This document shows, one piece after another, positions 36,118 through 45,696 of a stretch of DNA of 64,000 nt. The stretch comes from Desulfopila inferna (GTDB lineage: Bacteria > Desulfobacterota > Desulfobulbia > Desulfobulbales > Desulfocapsaceae). The stretch is from NCBI RefSeq assembly GCF_016919005.1, contig NZ_JAFFQE010000007.1:186001-250000 (forward strand), given 5' to 3'. The notes below the pieces were generated by a model. It did not search any database, was not told the DNA's origin, and saw only the letters and a list, made by a program, of their open reading frames with translations. Positions within the stretch are counted from its first letter, which is position 1. Each line of letters begins with the position of its first letter. Position numbers and translations under genes: made by a program.

Positions 36118-37038
36118 ATGCTTGTAAATAAATCGACCATCGCGGCGGCTTTCATTGGGCTCAATACCTTGTTCAACAAGGCCTTTGCCTCAGCGGAGCC
36201 GATGTACCAAAAGATTGCCATGCACGTTCCTTCCACCACGGGTGAGGAGGATTATGCCTGGCTGGCCAAGTTTCCCAAGATGCGGCGTTGGATCGGCGAG
36301 AAGTTCATCGCCAAGCTGAAGGCCTTTAAGTACACCATTGTCAACGAGGACTGGGAGGCCACTGTCGAGGTCGACCGCAACCATATCGAGGATGACCGCC
36401 TCGGCATCTATGCACCGCAGGCCCAGGCGGCCGGTGAGTCTTCCAAGATGCTGCCGGATGAGATCATCGGTGAAGTGGTAAACGGTGCTTTCACCAATCT
36501 CTGCTATGACGGCCAGTTCTTCTGCGATACCGATCATCCGGTTGGTGACGGTAACGGTGGGGAGATAAGTGTCTCCAACAAGGGAGTGGTCGCTCTCTCC
36601 ATTGCCACCCAGGCAGCGGCCATGGCATCGTTCGGCGCGGCCAGGACCGCCATGCGCAAGTTCAAGGATGATGAGGGACGCTCCCTCAAGGTCAATCCCA
36701 ATGTACTGATGGTCGGACCCGCCCTGGAGGATGTCGCCAAAACGCTTATGACCACCGATCGCCTCGAGGACGGTAAGCCGAACCTGTATAAAGGAGCCTG
36801 CGAGGTCGTGGTGAACAGCGACATAACCTCCGATACCGCCTGGTTCCTGCTCGATACCTCCAAGCCGGTCAAGCCGTTTATCTATCAGGAGCGCAAGAAG
36901 CCGGTCTTTGTCTCTATGACCGATCCGCAGGCGGACGATGTCTTTAAGCGGAAGAAGTTTCTCTTCGGGGCAGAGGCAAGGGCCGCTGGCGGCTATGGTT
37001 TCTGGCAGCTCTGCTACGGCTCCACCGGCCAGGGATAA
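36118..37038 (+). CDS. Major capsid protein (Mu T-like)
   Basis: The 306-residue Mu-type major head subunit shows AAFIGLNTLFNKAFASAEPM, YAWLAKFPKMRRWIGEK, a central FFCDTDHPVGDG and LMVGPALED. It has an HK97 fold. AAGGAG lies before the ATG. The N-terminus shows no long scaffold part, consistent with a separate scaffold. Confidence 0.95.
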   Translation: MLVNKSTIAAAFIGLNTLFNKAFASAEPMYQKIAMHVPSTTGEEDYAWLAKFPKMRRWIGEKFIAKLKAFKYTIVNEDWEATVEVDRNHIEDDRLGIYAPQAQAAGESSKMLPDEIIGEVVNGAFTNLCYDGQFFCDTDHPVGDGNGGEISVSNKGVVALSIATQAAAMASFGAARTAMRKFKDDEGRSLKVNPNVLMVGPALEDVAKTLMTTDRLEDGKPNLYKGACEVVVNSDITSDTAWFLLDTSKPVKPFIYQERKKPVFVSMTDPQADDVFKRKKFLFGAEARAAGGYGFWQLCYGSTGQG

Positions 37039-37107
37039 CAGGCCATCATCTTTGAAGGGGCAGGCTTTTAGCCTGCTTCTTTTAACACAAACGAAAGAGA
37101 GGACATC

Positions 37108-37527
37108 ATGATCAGAATACGCAGTTTGAAAAACGGCTTTCGCCGGGCGGGCATGGCGCATACGGTGGAGCCGCGTGAGTATGCGGATGATTTTTTCAGT
37201 GAAAAACAAGTGGAGGCGCTGCTGGCCGAGAATATGCTGGTCGTTGATTTGATTGAAGGCGGTACAGCAGAAAGTGAAAGTGAACCAGAGAATAAATCTC
37301 CTGAGCAACCGAAGGCAACCGGCGGTACAGGATACCCGGCCCTATCCATCTCGACGCAGCTTGTCCGGGCAATTCTGCAGCTTGACCAGGACAAGGAAAA
37401 CGCCAAGCACTGGACCAAAAGCGGAGTGCCGCAGATAGATGCGCTGGAGGAGATATCCGGCCTGAAGGATATCTCTGCAGCCGATCGAGATACCGCCTAT
37501 GAAATCTACCTGGAAGGCAAGAAATGA
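37108..37527 (+). CDS. Head-tail region protein, HI1506/Mu gp35-like
   Basis: The 139-residue protein begins IRIRSLKNGFRRAGMAH and ends with an HTH-like box (GVPQIDALEEISGLKDISAA), as in HI1506-related Mu-like prophage proteins. It lies directly after the capsid gene and overlaps the next by four bases. It is a connector or capsid accessory protein by position. Confidence 0.75.
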   Translation: MIRIRSLKNGFRRAGMAHTVEPREYADDFFSEKQVEALLAENMLVVDLIEGGTAESESEPENKSPEQPKATGGTGYPALSISTQLVRAILQLDQDKENAKHWTKSGVPQIDALEEISGLKDISAADRDTAYEIYLEGKK

Positions 37528-37937
37528 GCTACGCCACCCTGGCAGATCTGAAAAACAAGCTGGATGAGGAGACCCTGATCCAGCTTAGCGATGATGCCGA
37601 TACCGGCAGTGTTGTCAATAGTGTGATCGATGCGGCGCTGGAAGCGGCCGATGTGGAGATTGACAGTTATCTGGCGGCAAAATACTCGCTGCCCCTGGTG
37701 GAAGGCGTGCAAATCCTCACCCATGTGGCGGCGGACATTGCCATTGTCAATCTGTATTCCCGGCGCAACGGCCCTCCGGAGCACTGGCAGAAGAAGTATG
37801 ACAACCATATTTCCTTTTTGGAGAAAGTGGTGGCCGGTGAGATAAGCCTGGGCGCCTCCACTCCGGTGGCTGGCGATGAAGCCCAGGTGATCAGCAGTGA
37901 GCGCATCTTCTCCCGCGACAGTTTAAAGGGTTATTAA
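37524..37937 (+). CDS. DUF1320, Mu gp36-like head-tail connector
   Basis: The 137-residue protein has DUF1320 features: MSYATLADLKNKLDEETLIQ, DVEIDSYLAAKYSLPL and VAADIAIVNLYSRR. It is a neck/adaptor protein below the portal. Confidence 0.88.
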   Translation: MSYATLADLKNKLDEETLIQLSDDADTGSVVNSVIDAALEAADVEIDSYLAAKYSLPLVEGVQILTHVAADIAIVNLYSRRNGPPEHWQKKYDNHISFLEKVVAGEISLGASTPVAGDEAQVISSERIFSRDSLKGY

Positions 37938-37941
37938 AGCA

Positions 37942-38376
37942 ATGAAGCAGCTAATCGAATCCACCAGGGCCACCATCCGCACCGGCATCGGCTACATAAA
38001 GGACCGGGATGTTTTTGTGACCGAGGATCTGCGGCTGATTAGGAATTCCGGGAGCTATCCGGCTATTGGTATAAAGGACGGCGGCATCAATTTTGCTTTT
38101 GAGTCAGGCGATCAGGGCGATGAGTCGCTGCAGCTTTCTTTCTCCCTGCAGGTGAAGCTGGCCAAAAGCGAGGCCTCCATCATGGGAGATGATTCGACCG
38201 GCTCGATTGGTGTGCTCGATATGGCCAAGGATGTGATCGCGCTGCTGGTGGATACCCTGCCTGCGGGAATAGATCTGGCCCTGCCGGTTTCCGTGGGGGA
38301 GTCGGAAATATTGTCAACGGATAATCTCGACATCGTCATGCTGCCGGTGGTGATGAAATTTGAACGATACAGCTAA
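37942..38376 (+). CDS. Mu gp37-like (DUF1834) tail-terminator-type protein
   Basis: The 144-residue protein starts MKQLIESTRATIRTGIGYIK, with YPAIGIKDGGINFAFESGDQ and a C-terminal LPVVMKFERYS. Its place between the connector and the tail tube gene suits a tail terminator or neck protein. Confidence 0.75.
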   Translation: MKQLIESTRATIRTGIGYIKDRDVFVTEDLRLIRNSGSYPAIGIKDGGINFAFESGDQGDESLQLSFSLQVKLAKSEASIMGDDSTGSIGVLDMAKDVIALLVDTLPAGIDLALPVSVGESEILSTDNLDIVMLPVVMKFERYS

Positions 38377-38392
38377 GCAAAGGACATAAATC

Positions 38393-39439
38393 ATGACAAA
38401 AGAAATTACCGGACGGGAGACCATATGCGGCCTGGCCAAAGCTGATAGCTGGCATACACCGGTGGCCGTCGCTGTCGGGGAAGGCGTGCTGATACTTGCC
38501 GACAATATCAAGGTGGGCATGGATCTGGAGCTTGACGAATCGGCCGGGCAGCAATGGATAACCGAGGCGGATGCCGGTGTGGAGAATGTCTCCGGCAATA
38601 TCGAGGCTTATATGCGCTATGAAGGCTTTGATCTGTGGCTGGCATTGATTATGGGAATATCGGGGGCGCCGACCCAATTGGAGCTCACTACCGCCTATAG
38701 CAACACCTATGACCTGGCCTCGAAGATCGACGGCATGTTTGCCACCCTGGCCCAGAAGAAGCTGACCGACAAGGTTTGGGAATATCCGGCGGTCAAGCTG
38801 CATGGATTTAAGCTTTCCGGCGAGATGAACAAGCCGGTAAAGATCAGCTTTGACGCCATCTGCGATACCCTGGACCGGGCTTCGGCGACCAATACGGCCG
38901 CTTCCATGGCGCAGGTTACGGCGCTGAAGAAAAACCGCATCATCATGAACAAGGATACCGTGTTCAGGATGAACGATCAGGCTGCCGGAGAGCTTCTCGA
39001 TACCGATAAACTTCATCCATCTTCGTTTGAGCTGACTTTTACCCGGCCGATGGACTCCGATTTCGTGGCGGGTCAGGAGGGAGTGGACGAACCTGCTGAC
39101 AATGGATTTCCCGCCTGTTCGCTGGCGCTGAAATTTCCCAGGTACAACAGCGAGAATGACATCTATTTCGATGACTGGAAGAACACGGTGAGCAAGAAAA
39201 TGGATATCACCTTTACCGGTAAGACCATCGAAGGGGCCCATAAATATTCTTTTCGGATCCTCTTTTCCAATCTGAAGATCGATAATCCGGAGGCGCCGGT
39301 GTCCGGTCCCGGCAAGATCCCTTATTCCATGAACCTACGGGCGATCGGAGCGGACGTTGCACCTGCCGGGATGACCGGGCTGGTTGCACCGCTGCGTATC
39401 GAGACAACCAACACCAGGACCACGGATCCGCTGGCTTAA
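38393..39439 (+). CDS. Major tail tube protein (siphovirus type)
   Basis: The 348-residue protein is predicted beta-rich with ADNIKVGMDLELDESAGQQW, GNIEAYMRYEGFDLWLAL and a C-terminal immunoglobulin-like part. No tail-sheath gene lies beside it, which points to a non-contractile tail as in B3/D3112. It is followed by tail chaperones and tape measure, the expected order. Confidence 0.85.
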   Translation: MTKEITGRETICGLAKADSWHTPVAVAVGEGVLILADNIKVGMDLELDESAGQQWITEADAGVENVSGNIEAYMRYEGFDLWLALIMGISGAPTQLELTTAYSNTYDLASKIDGMFATLAQKKLTDKVWEYPAVKLHGFKLSGEMNKPVKISFDAICDTLDRASATNTAASMAQVTALKKNRIIMNKDTVFRMNDQAAGELLDTDKLHPSSFELTFTRPMDSDFVAGQEGVDEPADNGFPACSLALKFPRYNSENDIYFDDWKNTVSKKMDITFTGKTIEGAHKYSFRILFSNLKIDNPEAPVSGPGKIPYSMNLRAIGADVAPAGMTGLVAPLRIETTNTRTTDPLA

Positions 39440-39445
39440 ATAACT

Positions 39446-39907
39446 ATGGAAAAGCTTACTCTGACATACCTGGTTGATACGCGGGAAGAACAGCCGCCGG
39501 TGCTGGTGGCCTTCCCCGGCTCGGCAACCTTTAAGGTGAATATTAGGCCGCTGGGCAACAGGCATCAGGAGTTTGTCCAGGAAGCCACCGAGCCGGTATG
39601 GGATGAAGCCCTTATGAAAAAGACGATGGTGCTCAACCAGGAGAAATATCTGCAGCTCTTCGGGGCCTATGTGGTGTGCGGCTGGCAGGGATTGACCGTG
39701 AAAGAGTTGCGGCGGCTGGTGTTGATTAGCGATTTTAAGAAGCTGCGAAAGGCTGAGGGAGAGATTGCCTTTGATGCGGAGGCGCGGCGGATCCTCATCA
39801 CCTGGTCGCCTCTTTTTAAGACCTGGCTGCAGAATGTCAGCCTCAATATCGAGCTGCTCAACCGTGAACGGGAGGAGCAGCTGGAAAAAAAGTTCTGGAA
39901 GCGGTGA
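39446..39907 (+). CDS. Tail assembly chaperone G-like, upstream frame
   Basis: The 153-residue protein is followed by an overlapping frame in the -1 phase. Codons 147-149 read GAA AAA AAG, containing the slippery heptamer A-AAA-AAG. Unshifted ribosomes end at the TGA at 39905; shifted ones make a fusion of about 257 residues. This G/GT arrangement is established for lambda-like and many other long-tailed phages and sets the chaperone ratio on the tape measure. Confidence 0.85.
   Translation: MEKLTLTYLVDTREEQPPVLVAFPGSATFKVNIRPLGNRHQEFVQEATEPVWDEALMKKTMVLNQEKYLQLFGAYVVCGWQGLTVKELRRLVLISDFKKLRKAEGEIAFDAEARRILITWSPLFKTWLQNVSLNIELLNREREEQLEKKFWKR
39886..39892 (+). promoter_or_regulatory. Programmed -1 frameshift site of the tail chaperone genes
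   Basis: A_AAA_AAG in the zero frame is preceded by GGGAGGAG at 39870-39877, eight bases upstream, as the stimulator in E. coli dnaX is placed. A perfect six-base hairpin CCTGGA/TCCAGG lies at 39915-39929. The -1 frame leads without a stop into the 39904-40218 frame. Confidence 0.8.
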
Positions 39908-40218
39908 GGTTCAGCCTGGATTATCCAGGGGTGAACTGCCGCCAGTGCGGAACGAATTTTATAGAAGACGAGATCGAGCCGGATTGTGAAGACTGTCCGG
40001 TGAAGAGATGGGATGAGGAGGTCAATCTTGCCCTGCAGCTATATGACCGGGCCTGCATCTGGGGTGAGCTTGATCATGATGCCATTAACCAGGCATTAAA
40101 GGATGTTGCAATTCCCTCCTTTCACTACCGCAAATACCGACGGTGCGTTATCGCCCTGCACCGTTTGATGAGAAAAGACGCCAGCGAGAAACAATGCCAA
40201 ACAGCAAAGCCAGAGTAG
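39904..40218 (+). CDS. Tail assembly chaperone T-like extension with four-Cys motif
   Basis: The 104-codon frame is opened by a GTG at 39904, but more likely entered by -1 frameshift at 39892. It has CRQCGTNF...CEDC, which could bind zinc, then helical sequence. It overlaps the tape measure start by 25 bases. The in-frame continuity with the slippery site argues that it is the T part of a GT fusion. Confidence 0.75.
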   Translation: MRFSLDYPGVNCRQCGTNFIEDEIEPDCEDCPVKRWDEEVNLALQLYDRACIWGELDHDAINQALKDVAIPSFHYRKYRRCVIALHRLMRKDASEKQCQTAKPE

Positions 40219-41945
40219 CCATAGAGCTGTATGTCGACGACAAGGGGACGCTGAGGGTAAAGCAGTTTTCCCAGGACACTCAAGAGGCCTTTCATAAGAC
40301 TGAGCAGGCGGGTACCCGCGCGGCCGGTCGTATCCAGTCCGCCTGGGAGCAGGTTAGGGGCGCCTGGGTTGGCATAGTCGCGGGTATTATGGCCATGGCC
40401 CAGGCCTGGAATCTTTCCAACTCCGCAGCTAAGGCCAGGCAGGAACAGCGCTCTTTTGAATCGCTGGCTGCATCTTATGGCGTCAACTCAAAAAAGATTA
40501 TCGATGCATTGAAAGAGGCCAGCGGCCATACCATCGACACCATGACCCTGATACGCAATGCCGGTACCGCCATGATGATGGGCATTGCTCCGGATAAGGT
40601 GACCGAGCTGATGAAGGTGGCACGCGCAACCGCGAAAATGACCGGGCAGACCACTGTCAAGGCGTTTGAAGATATCTCTCTGGCTGTCGGACGGCAGTCC
40701 AAGATGATCCTGGATAACCTGGGCATCATTCTGGATGTAGAAAAGGCCAATGAGGAATATGCCCAAAGCATCAATAAGACGGCCACGCAGCTGACGGATC
40801 TGGAACGTAAGCAGGCTTTTATGAATGCCACCTTGAAAGCCGGGAAGGAACTGACCGAGAAACTTGGCGACCAGCAGGATACGGCGGCGGATAAGCTGGA
40901 GCGTTACAAGGCCAGGTGGAATGATGCACTGCTTGTTGTCGGCAATATCACTCTTTCTACCGGCATGATTGTCGAAACCGTTTTCACCGGGATCGGAGCG
41001 ACGTTTAATCGTGGCGTTGCCTCTCTGGCAAACTGGCAAAGCAGATCGCTTGATTTGGCGGGCAATATTCCCCTGATCGGCGGTCTTTTTGAAGGACTGG
41101 CCGAAAAAGCCAAGGCCATCGGCGACAATTCCGAGGCGGCTGCCGATCTCGGCATGGAGCATATGAAGGAGACCTGGGAGACTATGATCGGGCTGTGGAA
41201 AGACGGTGAACCTCAGTCTGAAAAGGTGCTTGAAAATCTGCGCTCTCAAAAAAACGAGATGGCTGAGATTGCCGGTATCCAGCAGAAACAGACGGATCTT
41301 CTCAAGCAACAGCAAAAAGAGGCCGAAGAGCAGGCCGCTGCCGAACGGCAGATGTATGAGGAGGCCGGGATCGGTGCCGAGGCCTACTACAACCAGCAGG
41401 CCAGCAGCCTGGTGGAGAAGGCAGCCCGGTGGCAGAAGGCTGGCGGCGATGTGCTGGCGATTGAGAACTGGCTGTATGGTGAATTGGGCAAGCTCTCCGA
41501 GAAGGCCTGGACGGAGGGTGAAGAGATGGCGGGCATCGCCATGGATAATCTACAGGTGCAGTCTTCCACCCTGGTTGACGAGCTCTTTGCCACTACCACG
41601 GCAGGCTTGAATCAGCTGCAGGAACTCGGCATCGAAATTCAAACTCTGGACGGCTCCCATATCGGCATCAGCGCCAGTCTGGATGGCTCCGGCATTACCA
41701 GCCAGGTCGATTCCATCATTGCCAAATTGCGCCAGCTGCAGGCGGTGAGCAGCAGCGCCCAGGCGGCGCAATCATCGACGCCATATGTCAATACCGATCC
41801 CAACAAGAGCGCTAAAGAAGTGTATGAGGACAGCCAGAGGCAGAGCGGCGCAACCGTCATCAATAACAACTTTAATGGCAAGATGAGCAGGCAGGATGTT
41901 GTTGATATCAGCAGTGAGCAGAGCAGGATAAAGGATCGGTCATGA
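40194..41945 (+). CDS. Tail tape measure protein
   Basis: The 583-residue protein is largely helical. The N-terminal part includes VAIELYVDDKGTLRVKQFSQ. There are hydrophobic segments (VGIVAGIMAMAQAWN; LLVVGNITLSTGMIVETVFT), and a Gln-rich coiled coil near residue 375. It sets tail length and may help DNA entry; by its length the tail would be fairly short. The ATG at 40194 is preferred over 40143 because the earlier part lies in the chaperone overlap. Confidence 0.88.
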   Translation: MPNSKARVAIELYVDDKGTLRVKQFSQDTQEAFHKTEQAGTRAAGRIQSAWEQVRGAWVGIVAGIMAMAQAWNLSNSAAKARQEQRSFESLAASYGVNSKKIIDALKEASGHTIDTMTLIRNAGTAMMMGIAPDKVTELMKVARATAKMTGQTTVKAFEDISLAVGRQSKMILDNLGIILDVEKANEEYAQSINKTATQLTDLERKQAFMNATLKAGKELTEKLGDQQDTAADKLERYKARWNDALLVVGNITLSTGMIVETVFTGIGATFNRGVASLANWQSRSLDLAGNIPLIGGLFEGLAEKAKAIGDNSEAAADLGMEHMKETWETMIGLWKDGEPQSEKVLENLRSQKNEMAEIAGIQQKQTDLLKQQQKEAEEQAAAERQMYEEAGIGAEAYYNQQASSLVEKAARWQKAGGDVLAIENWLYGELGKLSEKAWTEGEEMAGIAMDNLQVQSSTLVDELFATTTAGLNQLQELGIEIQTLDGSHIGISASLDGSGITSQVDSIIAKLRQLQAVSSSAQAAQSSTPYVNTDPNKSAKEVYEDSQRQSGATVINNNFNGKMSRQDVVDISSEQSRIKDRS

Positions 41946-42307
41946 AACCACGTTTTGTTTTAGGGGCGCAGCAGCTCCAGTTTTCCAAGGGGATCCGGTA
42001 TCCGGTGAACAAACCGGCCGAGCGGCTGCAGGCGGTGAGCAGATCGGCGGGCGGTTCCACCAGGACCGAGGATCTGGGCATCACCATCCGCAGCCGTATC
42101 CTGCGTTTTAAGAATCTGCCGGTGGCAGACTGGCTGGCGCTGTGCGACTGGTATGACAATATCGTCTATGGGGCCGGGCTGGAGTTTACCTTTTATGATG
42201 AGACAGGCGAGTCGATGCTGGTGATCATGCGCAGCAATCCCGCCGATTTTTCCGAGACCTCCTACCAGCGCTATGCCGGGGAGCTTGAGCTTGAGGTGGT
42301 TGGATGA
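41942..42307 (+). CDS. Tail tip-region protein
   Basis: The 121-residue beta-rich protein (GITIRSRILRFKNLPVADWL; FTFYDETGESMLVIMR) follows the tape measure and overlaps both neighbours by four bases (ATGA type). It probably starts the tail tip, like distal tail or minor tail proteins; the family is not certain. Confidence 0.75.
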   Translation: MKPRFVLGAQQLQFSKGIRYPVNKPAERLQAVSRSAGGSTRTEDLGITIRSRILRFKNLPVADWLALCDWYDNIVYGAGLEFTFYDETGESMLVIMRSNPADFSETSYQRYAGELELEVVG

Positions 42308-45300
42308 GGTCTGATCTCTCTTATAATTTTAATCTTGAGAAGATCAAACGCTTTCGGCGGCCGAGGCAGCTCTTGGTGTTTCACTTCCCTGGGGCTGGCG
42401 ATGTCTTTGTCTCCGATCAGCCTTTGGGGCCTGCCCAGGGACTATCGAATACCTATCTGCCCCTGGTGGAGGACTGGGGGGAGCTGCAGGATACTGCCGG
42501 TGATGACAGGGCCGGAGAGAGTGCCGAGATCCGCCAGGTCTCCATTTCGTTATGGAATGGTGGAGAGGCGCCCTTCTCCGATTATTTTCTGGCCGAACAT
42601 CCCGAGAATATCGAGGTTGATCTCTACCAGTGGTTCGTGGGCTTGAGCGAGGATGACAAGGCGCTGATCGATACTTTTTTGGTCCAGGACCCTATTGAGT
42701 TTGACGAAAACAACCGGCTGCTGACACTCGACCTGGTCGGTTTGCCAATCAGGCTGAACCGGCCGCTCGGCCGCAAACTGACAAAAGCGGACTGGCCGTA
42801 TGCGCTGGATGGCGATATCGGCAAGGGCATTCCGCTGCTGCTGGGCGCTCCCGGCCCGGTGCCGTCTCTGTATGCCCGAGCGCCGGTGAAGCTGACGCTG
42901 AAAGGCTCGGTGCTGAGTACCACCATGTTGCTGCCGGTGCAGGAAGAACTAAGCGAGAGCGGCCTGCACAGCTCCGGCACGGTGCAGATAGACGAGGAGC
43001 TGATCCGCTACAATGGTTTTTCCGCCAACAGCCTGGTGGTGGTGCAGCGCGGCTGGAGTTCGGAAAAGGATCAGCATCTGCATAATTCGGAGGTGGTTGA
43101 GCATATCACCGATCATACCTTTATCTTCTGCGAGGGGCCGGTTGAGTCCATCAAAAACGTGAAGATCGAAGGCATTGAGCCACCGTCTTCAATATATACG
43201 GTGCATCCTGAACTCGATCCGGCCAGGGTGGTTTTTAAGACGGCGCCCTATGTGGAGCGCTTCTCCAAGGCCACCCGTTTTCTGGAGATGCAGTTTGACC
43301 ATGTGCCGGATAACAACACGGCGCTGCATCCCGCCTACGCCTTCGATAATGACAAGGTGGCGACGGCCGCGACCATAAAAGAGGGTGCCAACATCCTGGC
43401 CCTGCGCCAGGAGACCGTCAATCCCGATCGCGGGCCGATCATGAAGGCCTATCTCTCTATTGTGCATTGGGCCAGCGGTGTCTTTAAATCGGACTACGTG
43501 CAGGTATGGGTATCGGGCATCGGCAATGTGCGCAGGCTCTCCCGACCGAATCCGGAGGATTATGTAGATCTTGAGGCGGATGTGGATATCGATCATCCGC
43601 ATAGCCATAAGAAAGGGTATGACCATGGGCATTATTACTCGGATCCTGATTTTGACAGTAACTCACCCGATCATGATCATGCCCTGAGCAATAATGTTAA
43701 TGAGATTTCCACGGGTATCGGCAGCTTCCCGCTGGGGCAATGGATCGAGGGCAGTAGTTATCAGTCGGATAAGGTGACCTTTCCGAACTATCCGAATAAT
43801 AACGGGGTATGGTTGGAATATACCCTGGATTATTATGTTGCAAGTTATGACCCGCCGGAGCTTTCCTTCCGCATGTATATAAACGGGGCATGGCGCACAT
43901 TTTCGATGCCGACTTCGGCGGGTACGACGAAAATATATCTGGGCAGCGGTTCAGGAAGCGTCGGCTATGGATATATCCGCTACGCTCGGTCTTATGAGAC
44001 GGGGTATTCCAAATATAAATTCAAGCTCAGTTCGTGCAATTTGGTCTGGCACGCCACGCAGGAAATTAATCCTAAAGCGGCCGTGGTGTATACCGACCGT
44101 ACAGCTGCCGGTGATGTATACGATCAGAGTGTCGACAAGTACGGCAACGCCATCAAGGCGGACGATGATGTCAATAGCCTGATCACCGGAAACCGCCCGC
44201 TGAATATCTATAGCCAGGACAACGCCACCCGATCCATCACCGATATTGTCGATATAACCGATCATGTCAACTTCAGCTGGAGCTGGTTTACCGGGCGGGA
44301 AATACGCCTGATCTATGTTAATGCGGACTCGGGTGAGGCCAAGGAAGTCCAGATCCAGCATGCCTATTTTCATATTGAATTTGCGCCGAAGGAAACGGTC
44401 TTTTCCAACAAAGTGACGGCCGAGGTTGTAGGGCCTGCGACACGGGCGCTGCCGGATCGGGCTATCCGGCAGCTGCTTGAGGATAAGGGCGGTGTGGCGC
44501 CATCTGCTCTTGATGCGGCAAGCTTTGATGAGACCGCTGCTCTTTATGCCGCCGGGGCCTACCGCCTGGATGGTATGCTGGATGCGGAACTGAGCATCCG
44601 CGAGGCAATCAAGAAGATCTGTTATCAAACCAGGTCGCGGCTCTTTTCCAACCACGGGCGTTTTAAACTGGCTTTTAAAAAGGGTGTGGATGCTGCACCT
44701 GTTAAGGAGCTGACCCAGGATGATCTGGAGTTTAAATCGATCGAGGTTGTCCGGCAGCCGGTGCGTGATCTGGCTAACCGCATTCAGCTTTACTATAAAA
44801 AGGACTGGCTCTCCGGCGATTATGACTCATCGGGTTTTCATGGTTCGGTGATGCGGGAAAGAGCCTCTTCGATTCAGCGTTTTGGTCTGCTGGAAGGAGA
44901 ATGGAACTTTGATCTGATCGGCTCGGAGGCCATGGCTGCATCTGTTGCCGAATATCTCCTCGAGGAGCTGGCTCAGCCCTCTTCTTTTTATACTTTCAAC
45001 GCCTATCTTGATCTTTTCGAGCTGGAAAAAGAAGATGCCCTGCATGTAAGCAGTCTGTTCAACCGCATGCAGAAGGTACCGATGCTGGTGCGCTCGGTGA
45101 ACCGGGTATTCGGCTCGGGCAAGCGCGGCCAGATCAACCTGCTGCGTATTGTGGCGGAGAACCTCTATTACATCGTCAAGCGCTACAATCTGGCTGATGC
45201 CGTCTCCGTGCTGGATACCATTACATTCTTGTTTTTTGAATCTCATACCTTTGAAGAGGCGATGCAGGCCTTGGAGGAATTGTTTGTCCGGCTCAATGTC

Positions 45301-45687
45301 ACCAGGGCTGATCAGGTGGCCTTGTCCGATACACTGCAGACTCTGATGGATATCAAGAAGCAGCTGGCCGATAGTGCCACTGTCTCCGATAAGCCGCCGT
45401 TGTTTGATATGGACATGTTGCTGCAGGATACGATCATTATCGAGGAAGCTAAGGAGTTCTGGAGCGGCTACGGTTACGGTTCCGGAGGGTATGGCGTTGC
45501 TCCCTATGGCGGCGTGGTCGAATTTAAACAGAAGAATCCGGACCGGGCGATAATCTTCGAGCAGCTGCTCATGGCTTTAAGCGCCCTGCAGCTGGCCGAG
45601 GTGACGGTAACGGACGATCTCTATATGAGCAGCGGCTACGGCTGCAGCATCGGCAGCGGCTATGGCCGGACGCCGTATGGCATTTAA
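42304..45687 (+). CDS. Large tail tip/host-contact protein
   Basis: The 1127-residue protein has an N-terminal 350 residues of beta-rich tail-hub type (VSISLWNGGEAPFSDYFLAE). Residues 428-460 form a His/Asp-rich patch with DHPHSH, DHGH and DHDH. A jelly-roll-like middle part follows, then a hub-type domain with AIKKICYQTRSRLFSNHGRF, a coiled segment, and a Tyr/Gly-rich C-terminus (GYGYGSGGYG; SGYGRTPYGI). It should form the tail tip that meets the host. The His patch could bind metal, as in HxH tips of tail spikes. Confidence 0.8.
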   Translation: MRSDLSYNFNLEKIKRFRRPRQLLVFHFPGAGDVFVSDQPLGPAQGLSNTYLPLVEDWGELQDTAGDDRAGESAEIRQVSISLWNGGEAPFSDYFLAEHPENIEVDLYQWFVGLSEDDKALIDTFLVQDPIEFDENNRLLTLDLVGLPIRLNRPLGRKLTKADWPYALDGDIGKGIPLLLGAPGPVPSLYARAPVKLTLKGSVLSTTMLLPVQEELSESGLHSSGTVQIDEELIRYNGFSANSLVVVQRGWSSEKDQHLHNSEVVEHITDHTFIFCEGPVESIKNVKIEGIEPPSSIYTVHPELDPARVVFKTAPYVERFSKATRFLEMQFDHVPDNNTALHPAYAFDNDKVATAATIKEGANILALRQETVNPDRGPIMKAYLSIVHWASGVFKSDYVQVWVSGIGNVRRLSRPNPEDYVDLEADVDIDHPHSHKKGYDHGHYYSDPDFDSNSPDHDHALSNNVNEISTGIGSFPLGQWIEGSSYQSDKVTFPNYPNNNGVWLEYTLDYYVASYDPPELSFRMYINGAWRTFSMPTSAGTTKIYLGSGSGSVGYGYIRYARSYETGYSKYKFKLSSCNLVWHATQEINPKAAVVYTDRTAAGDVYDQSVDKYGNAIKADDDVNSLITGNRPLNIYSQDNATRSITDIVDITDHVNFSWSWFTGREIRLIYVNADSGEAKEVQIQHAYFHIEFAPKETVFSNKVTAEVVGPATRALPDRAIRQLLEDKGGVAPSALDAASFDETAALYAAGAYRLDGMLDAELSIREAIKKICYQTRSRLFSNHGRFKLAFKKGVDAAPVKELTQDDLEFKSIEVVRQPVRDLANRIQLYYKKDWLSGDYDSSGFHGSVMRERASSIQRFGLLEGEWNFDLIGSEAMAASVAEYLLEELAQPSSFYTFNAYLDLFELEKEDALHVSSLFNRMQKVPMLVRSVNRVFGSGKRGQINLLRIVAENLYYIVKRYNLADAVSVLDTITFLFFESHTFEEAMQALEELFVRLNVTRADQVALSDTLQTLMDIKKQLADSATVSDKPPLFDMDMLLQDTIIIEEAKEFWSGYGYGSGGYGVAPYGGVVEFKQKNPDRAIIFEQLLMALSALQLAEVTVTDDLYMSSGYGCSIGSGYGRTPYGI

Positions 45688-45696
45688 GGAGAGGCT

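Noticed and set aside
36190-37308. Long minus-strand open frame (372 codons) over the capsid gene.
   Set aside because: Antisense shadow of the major capsid gene in GC-rich DNA; no ribosome site or family pattern.
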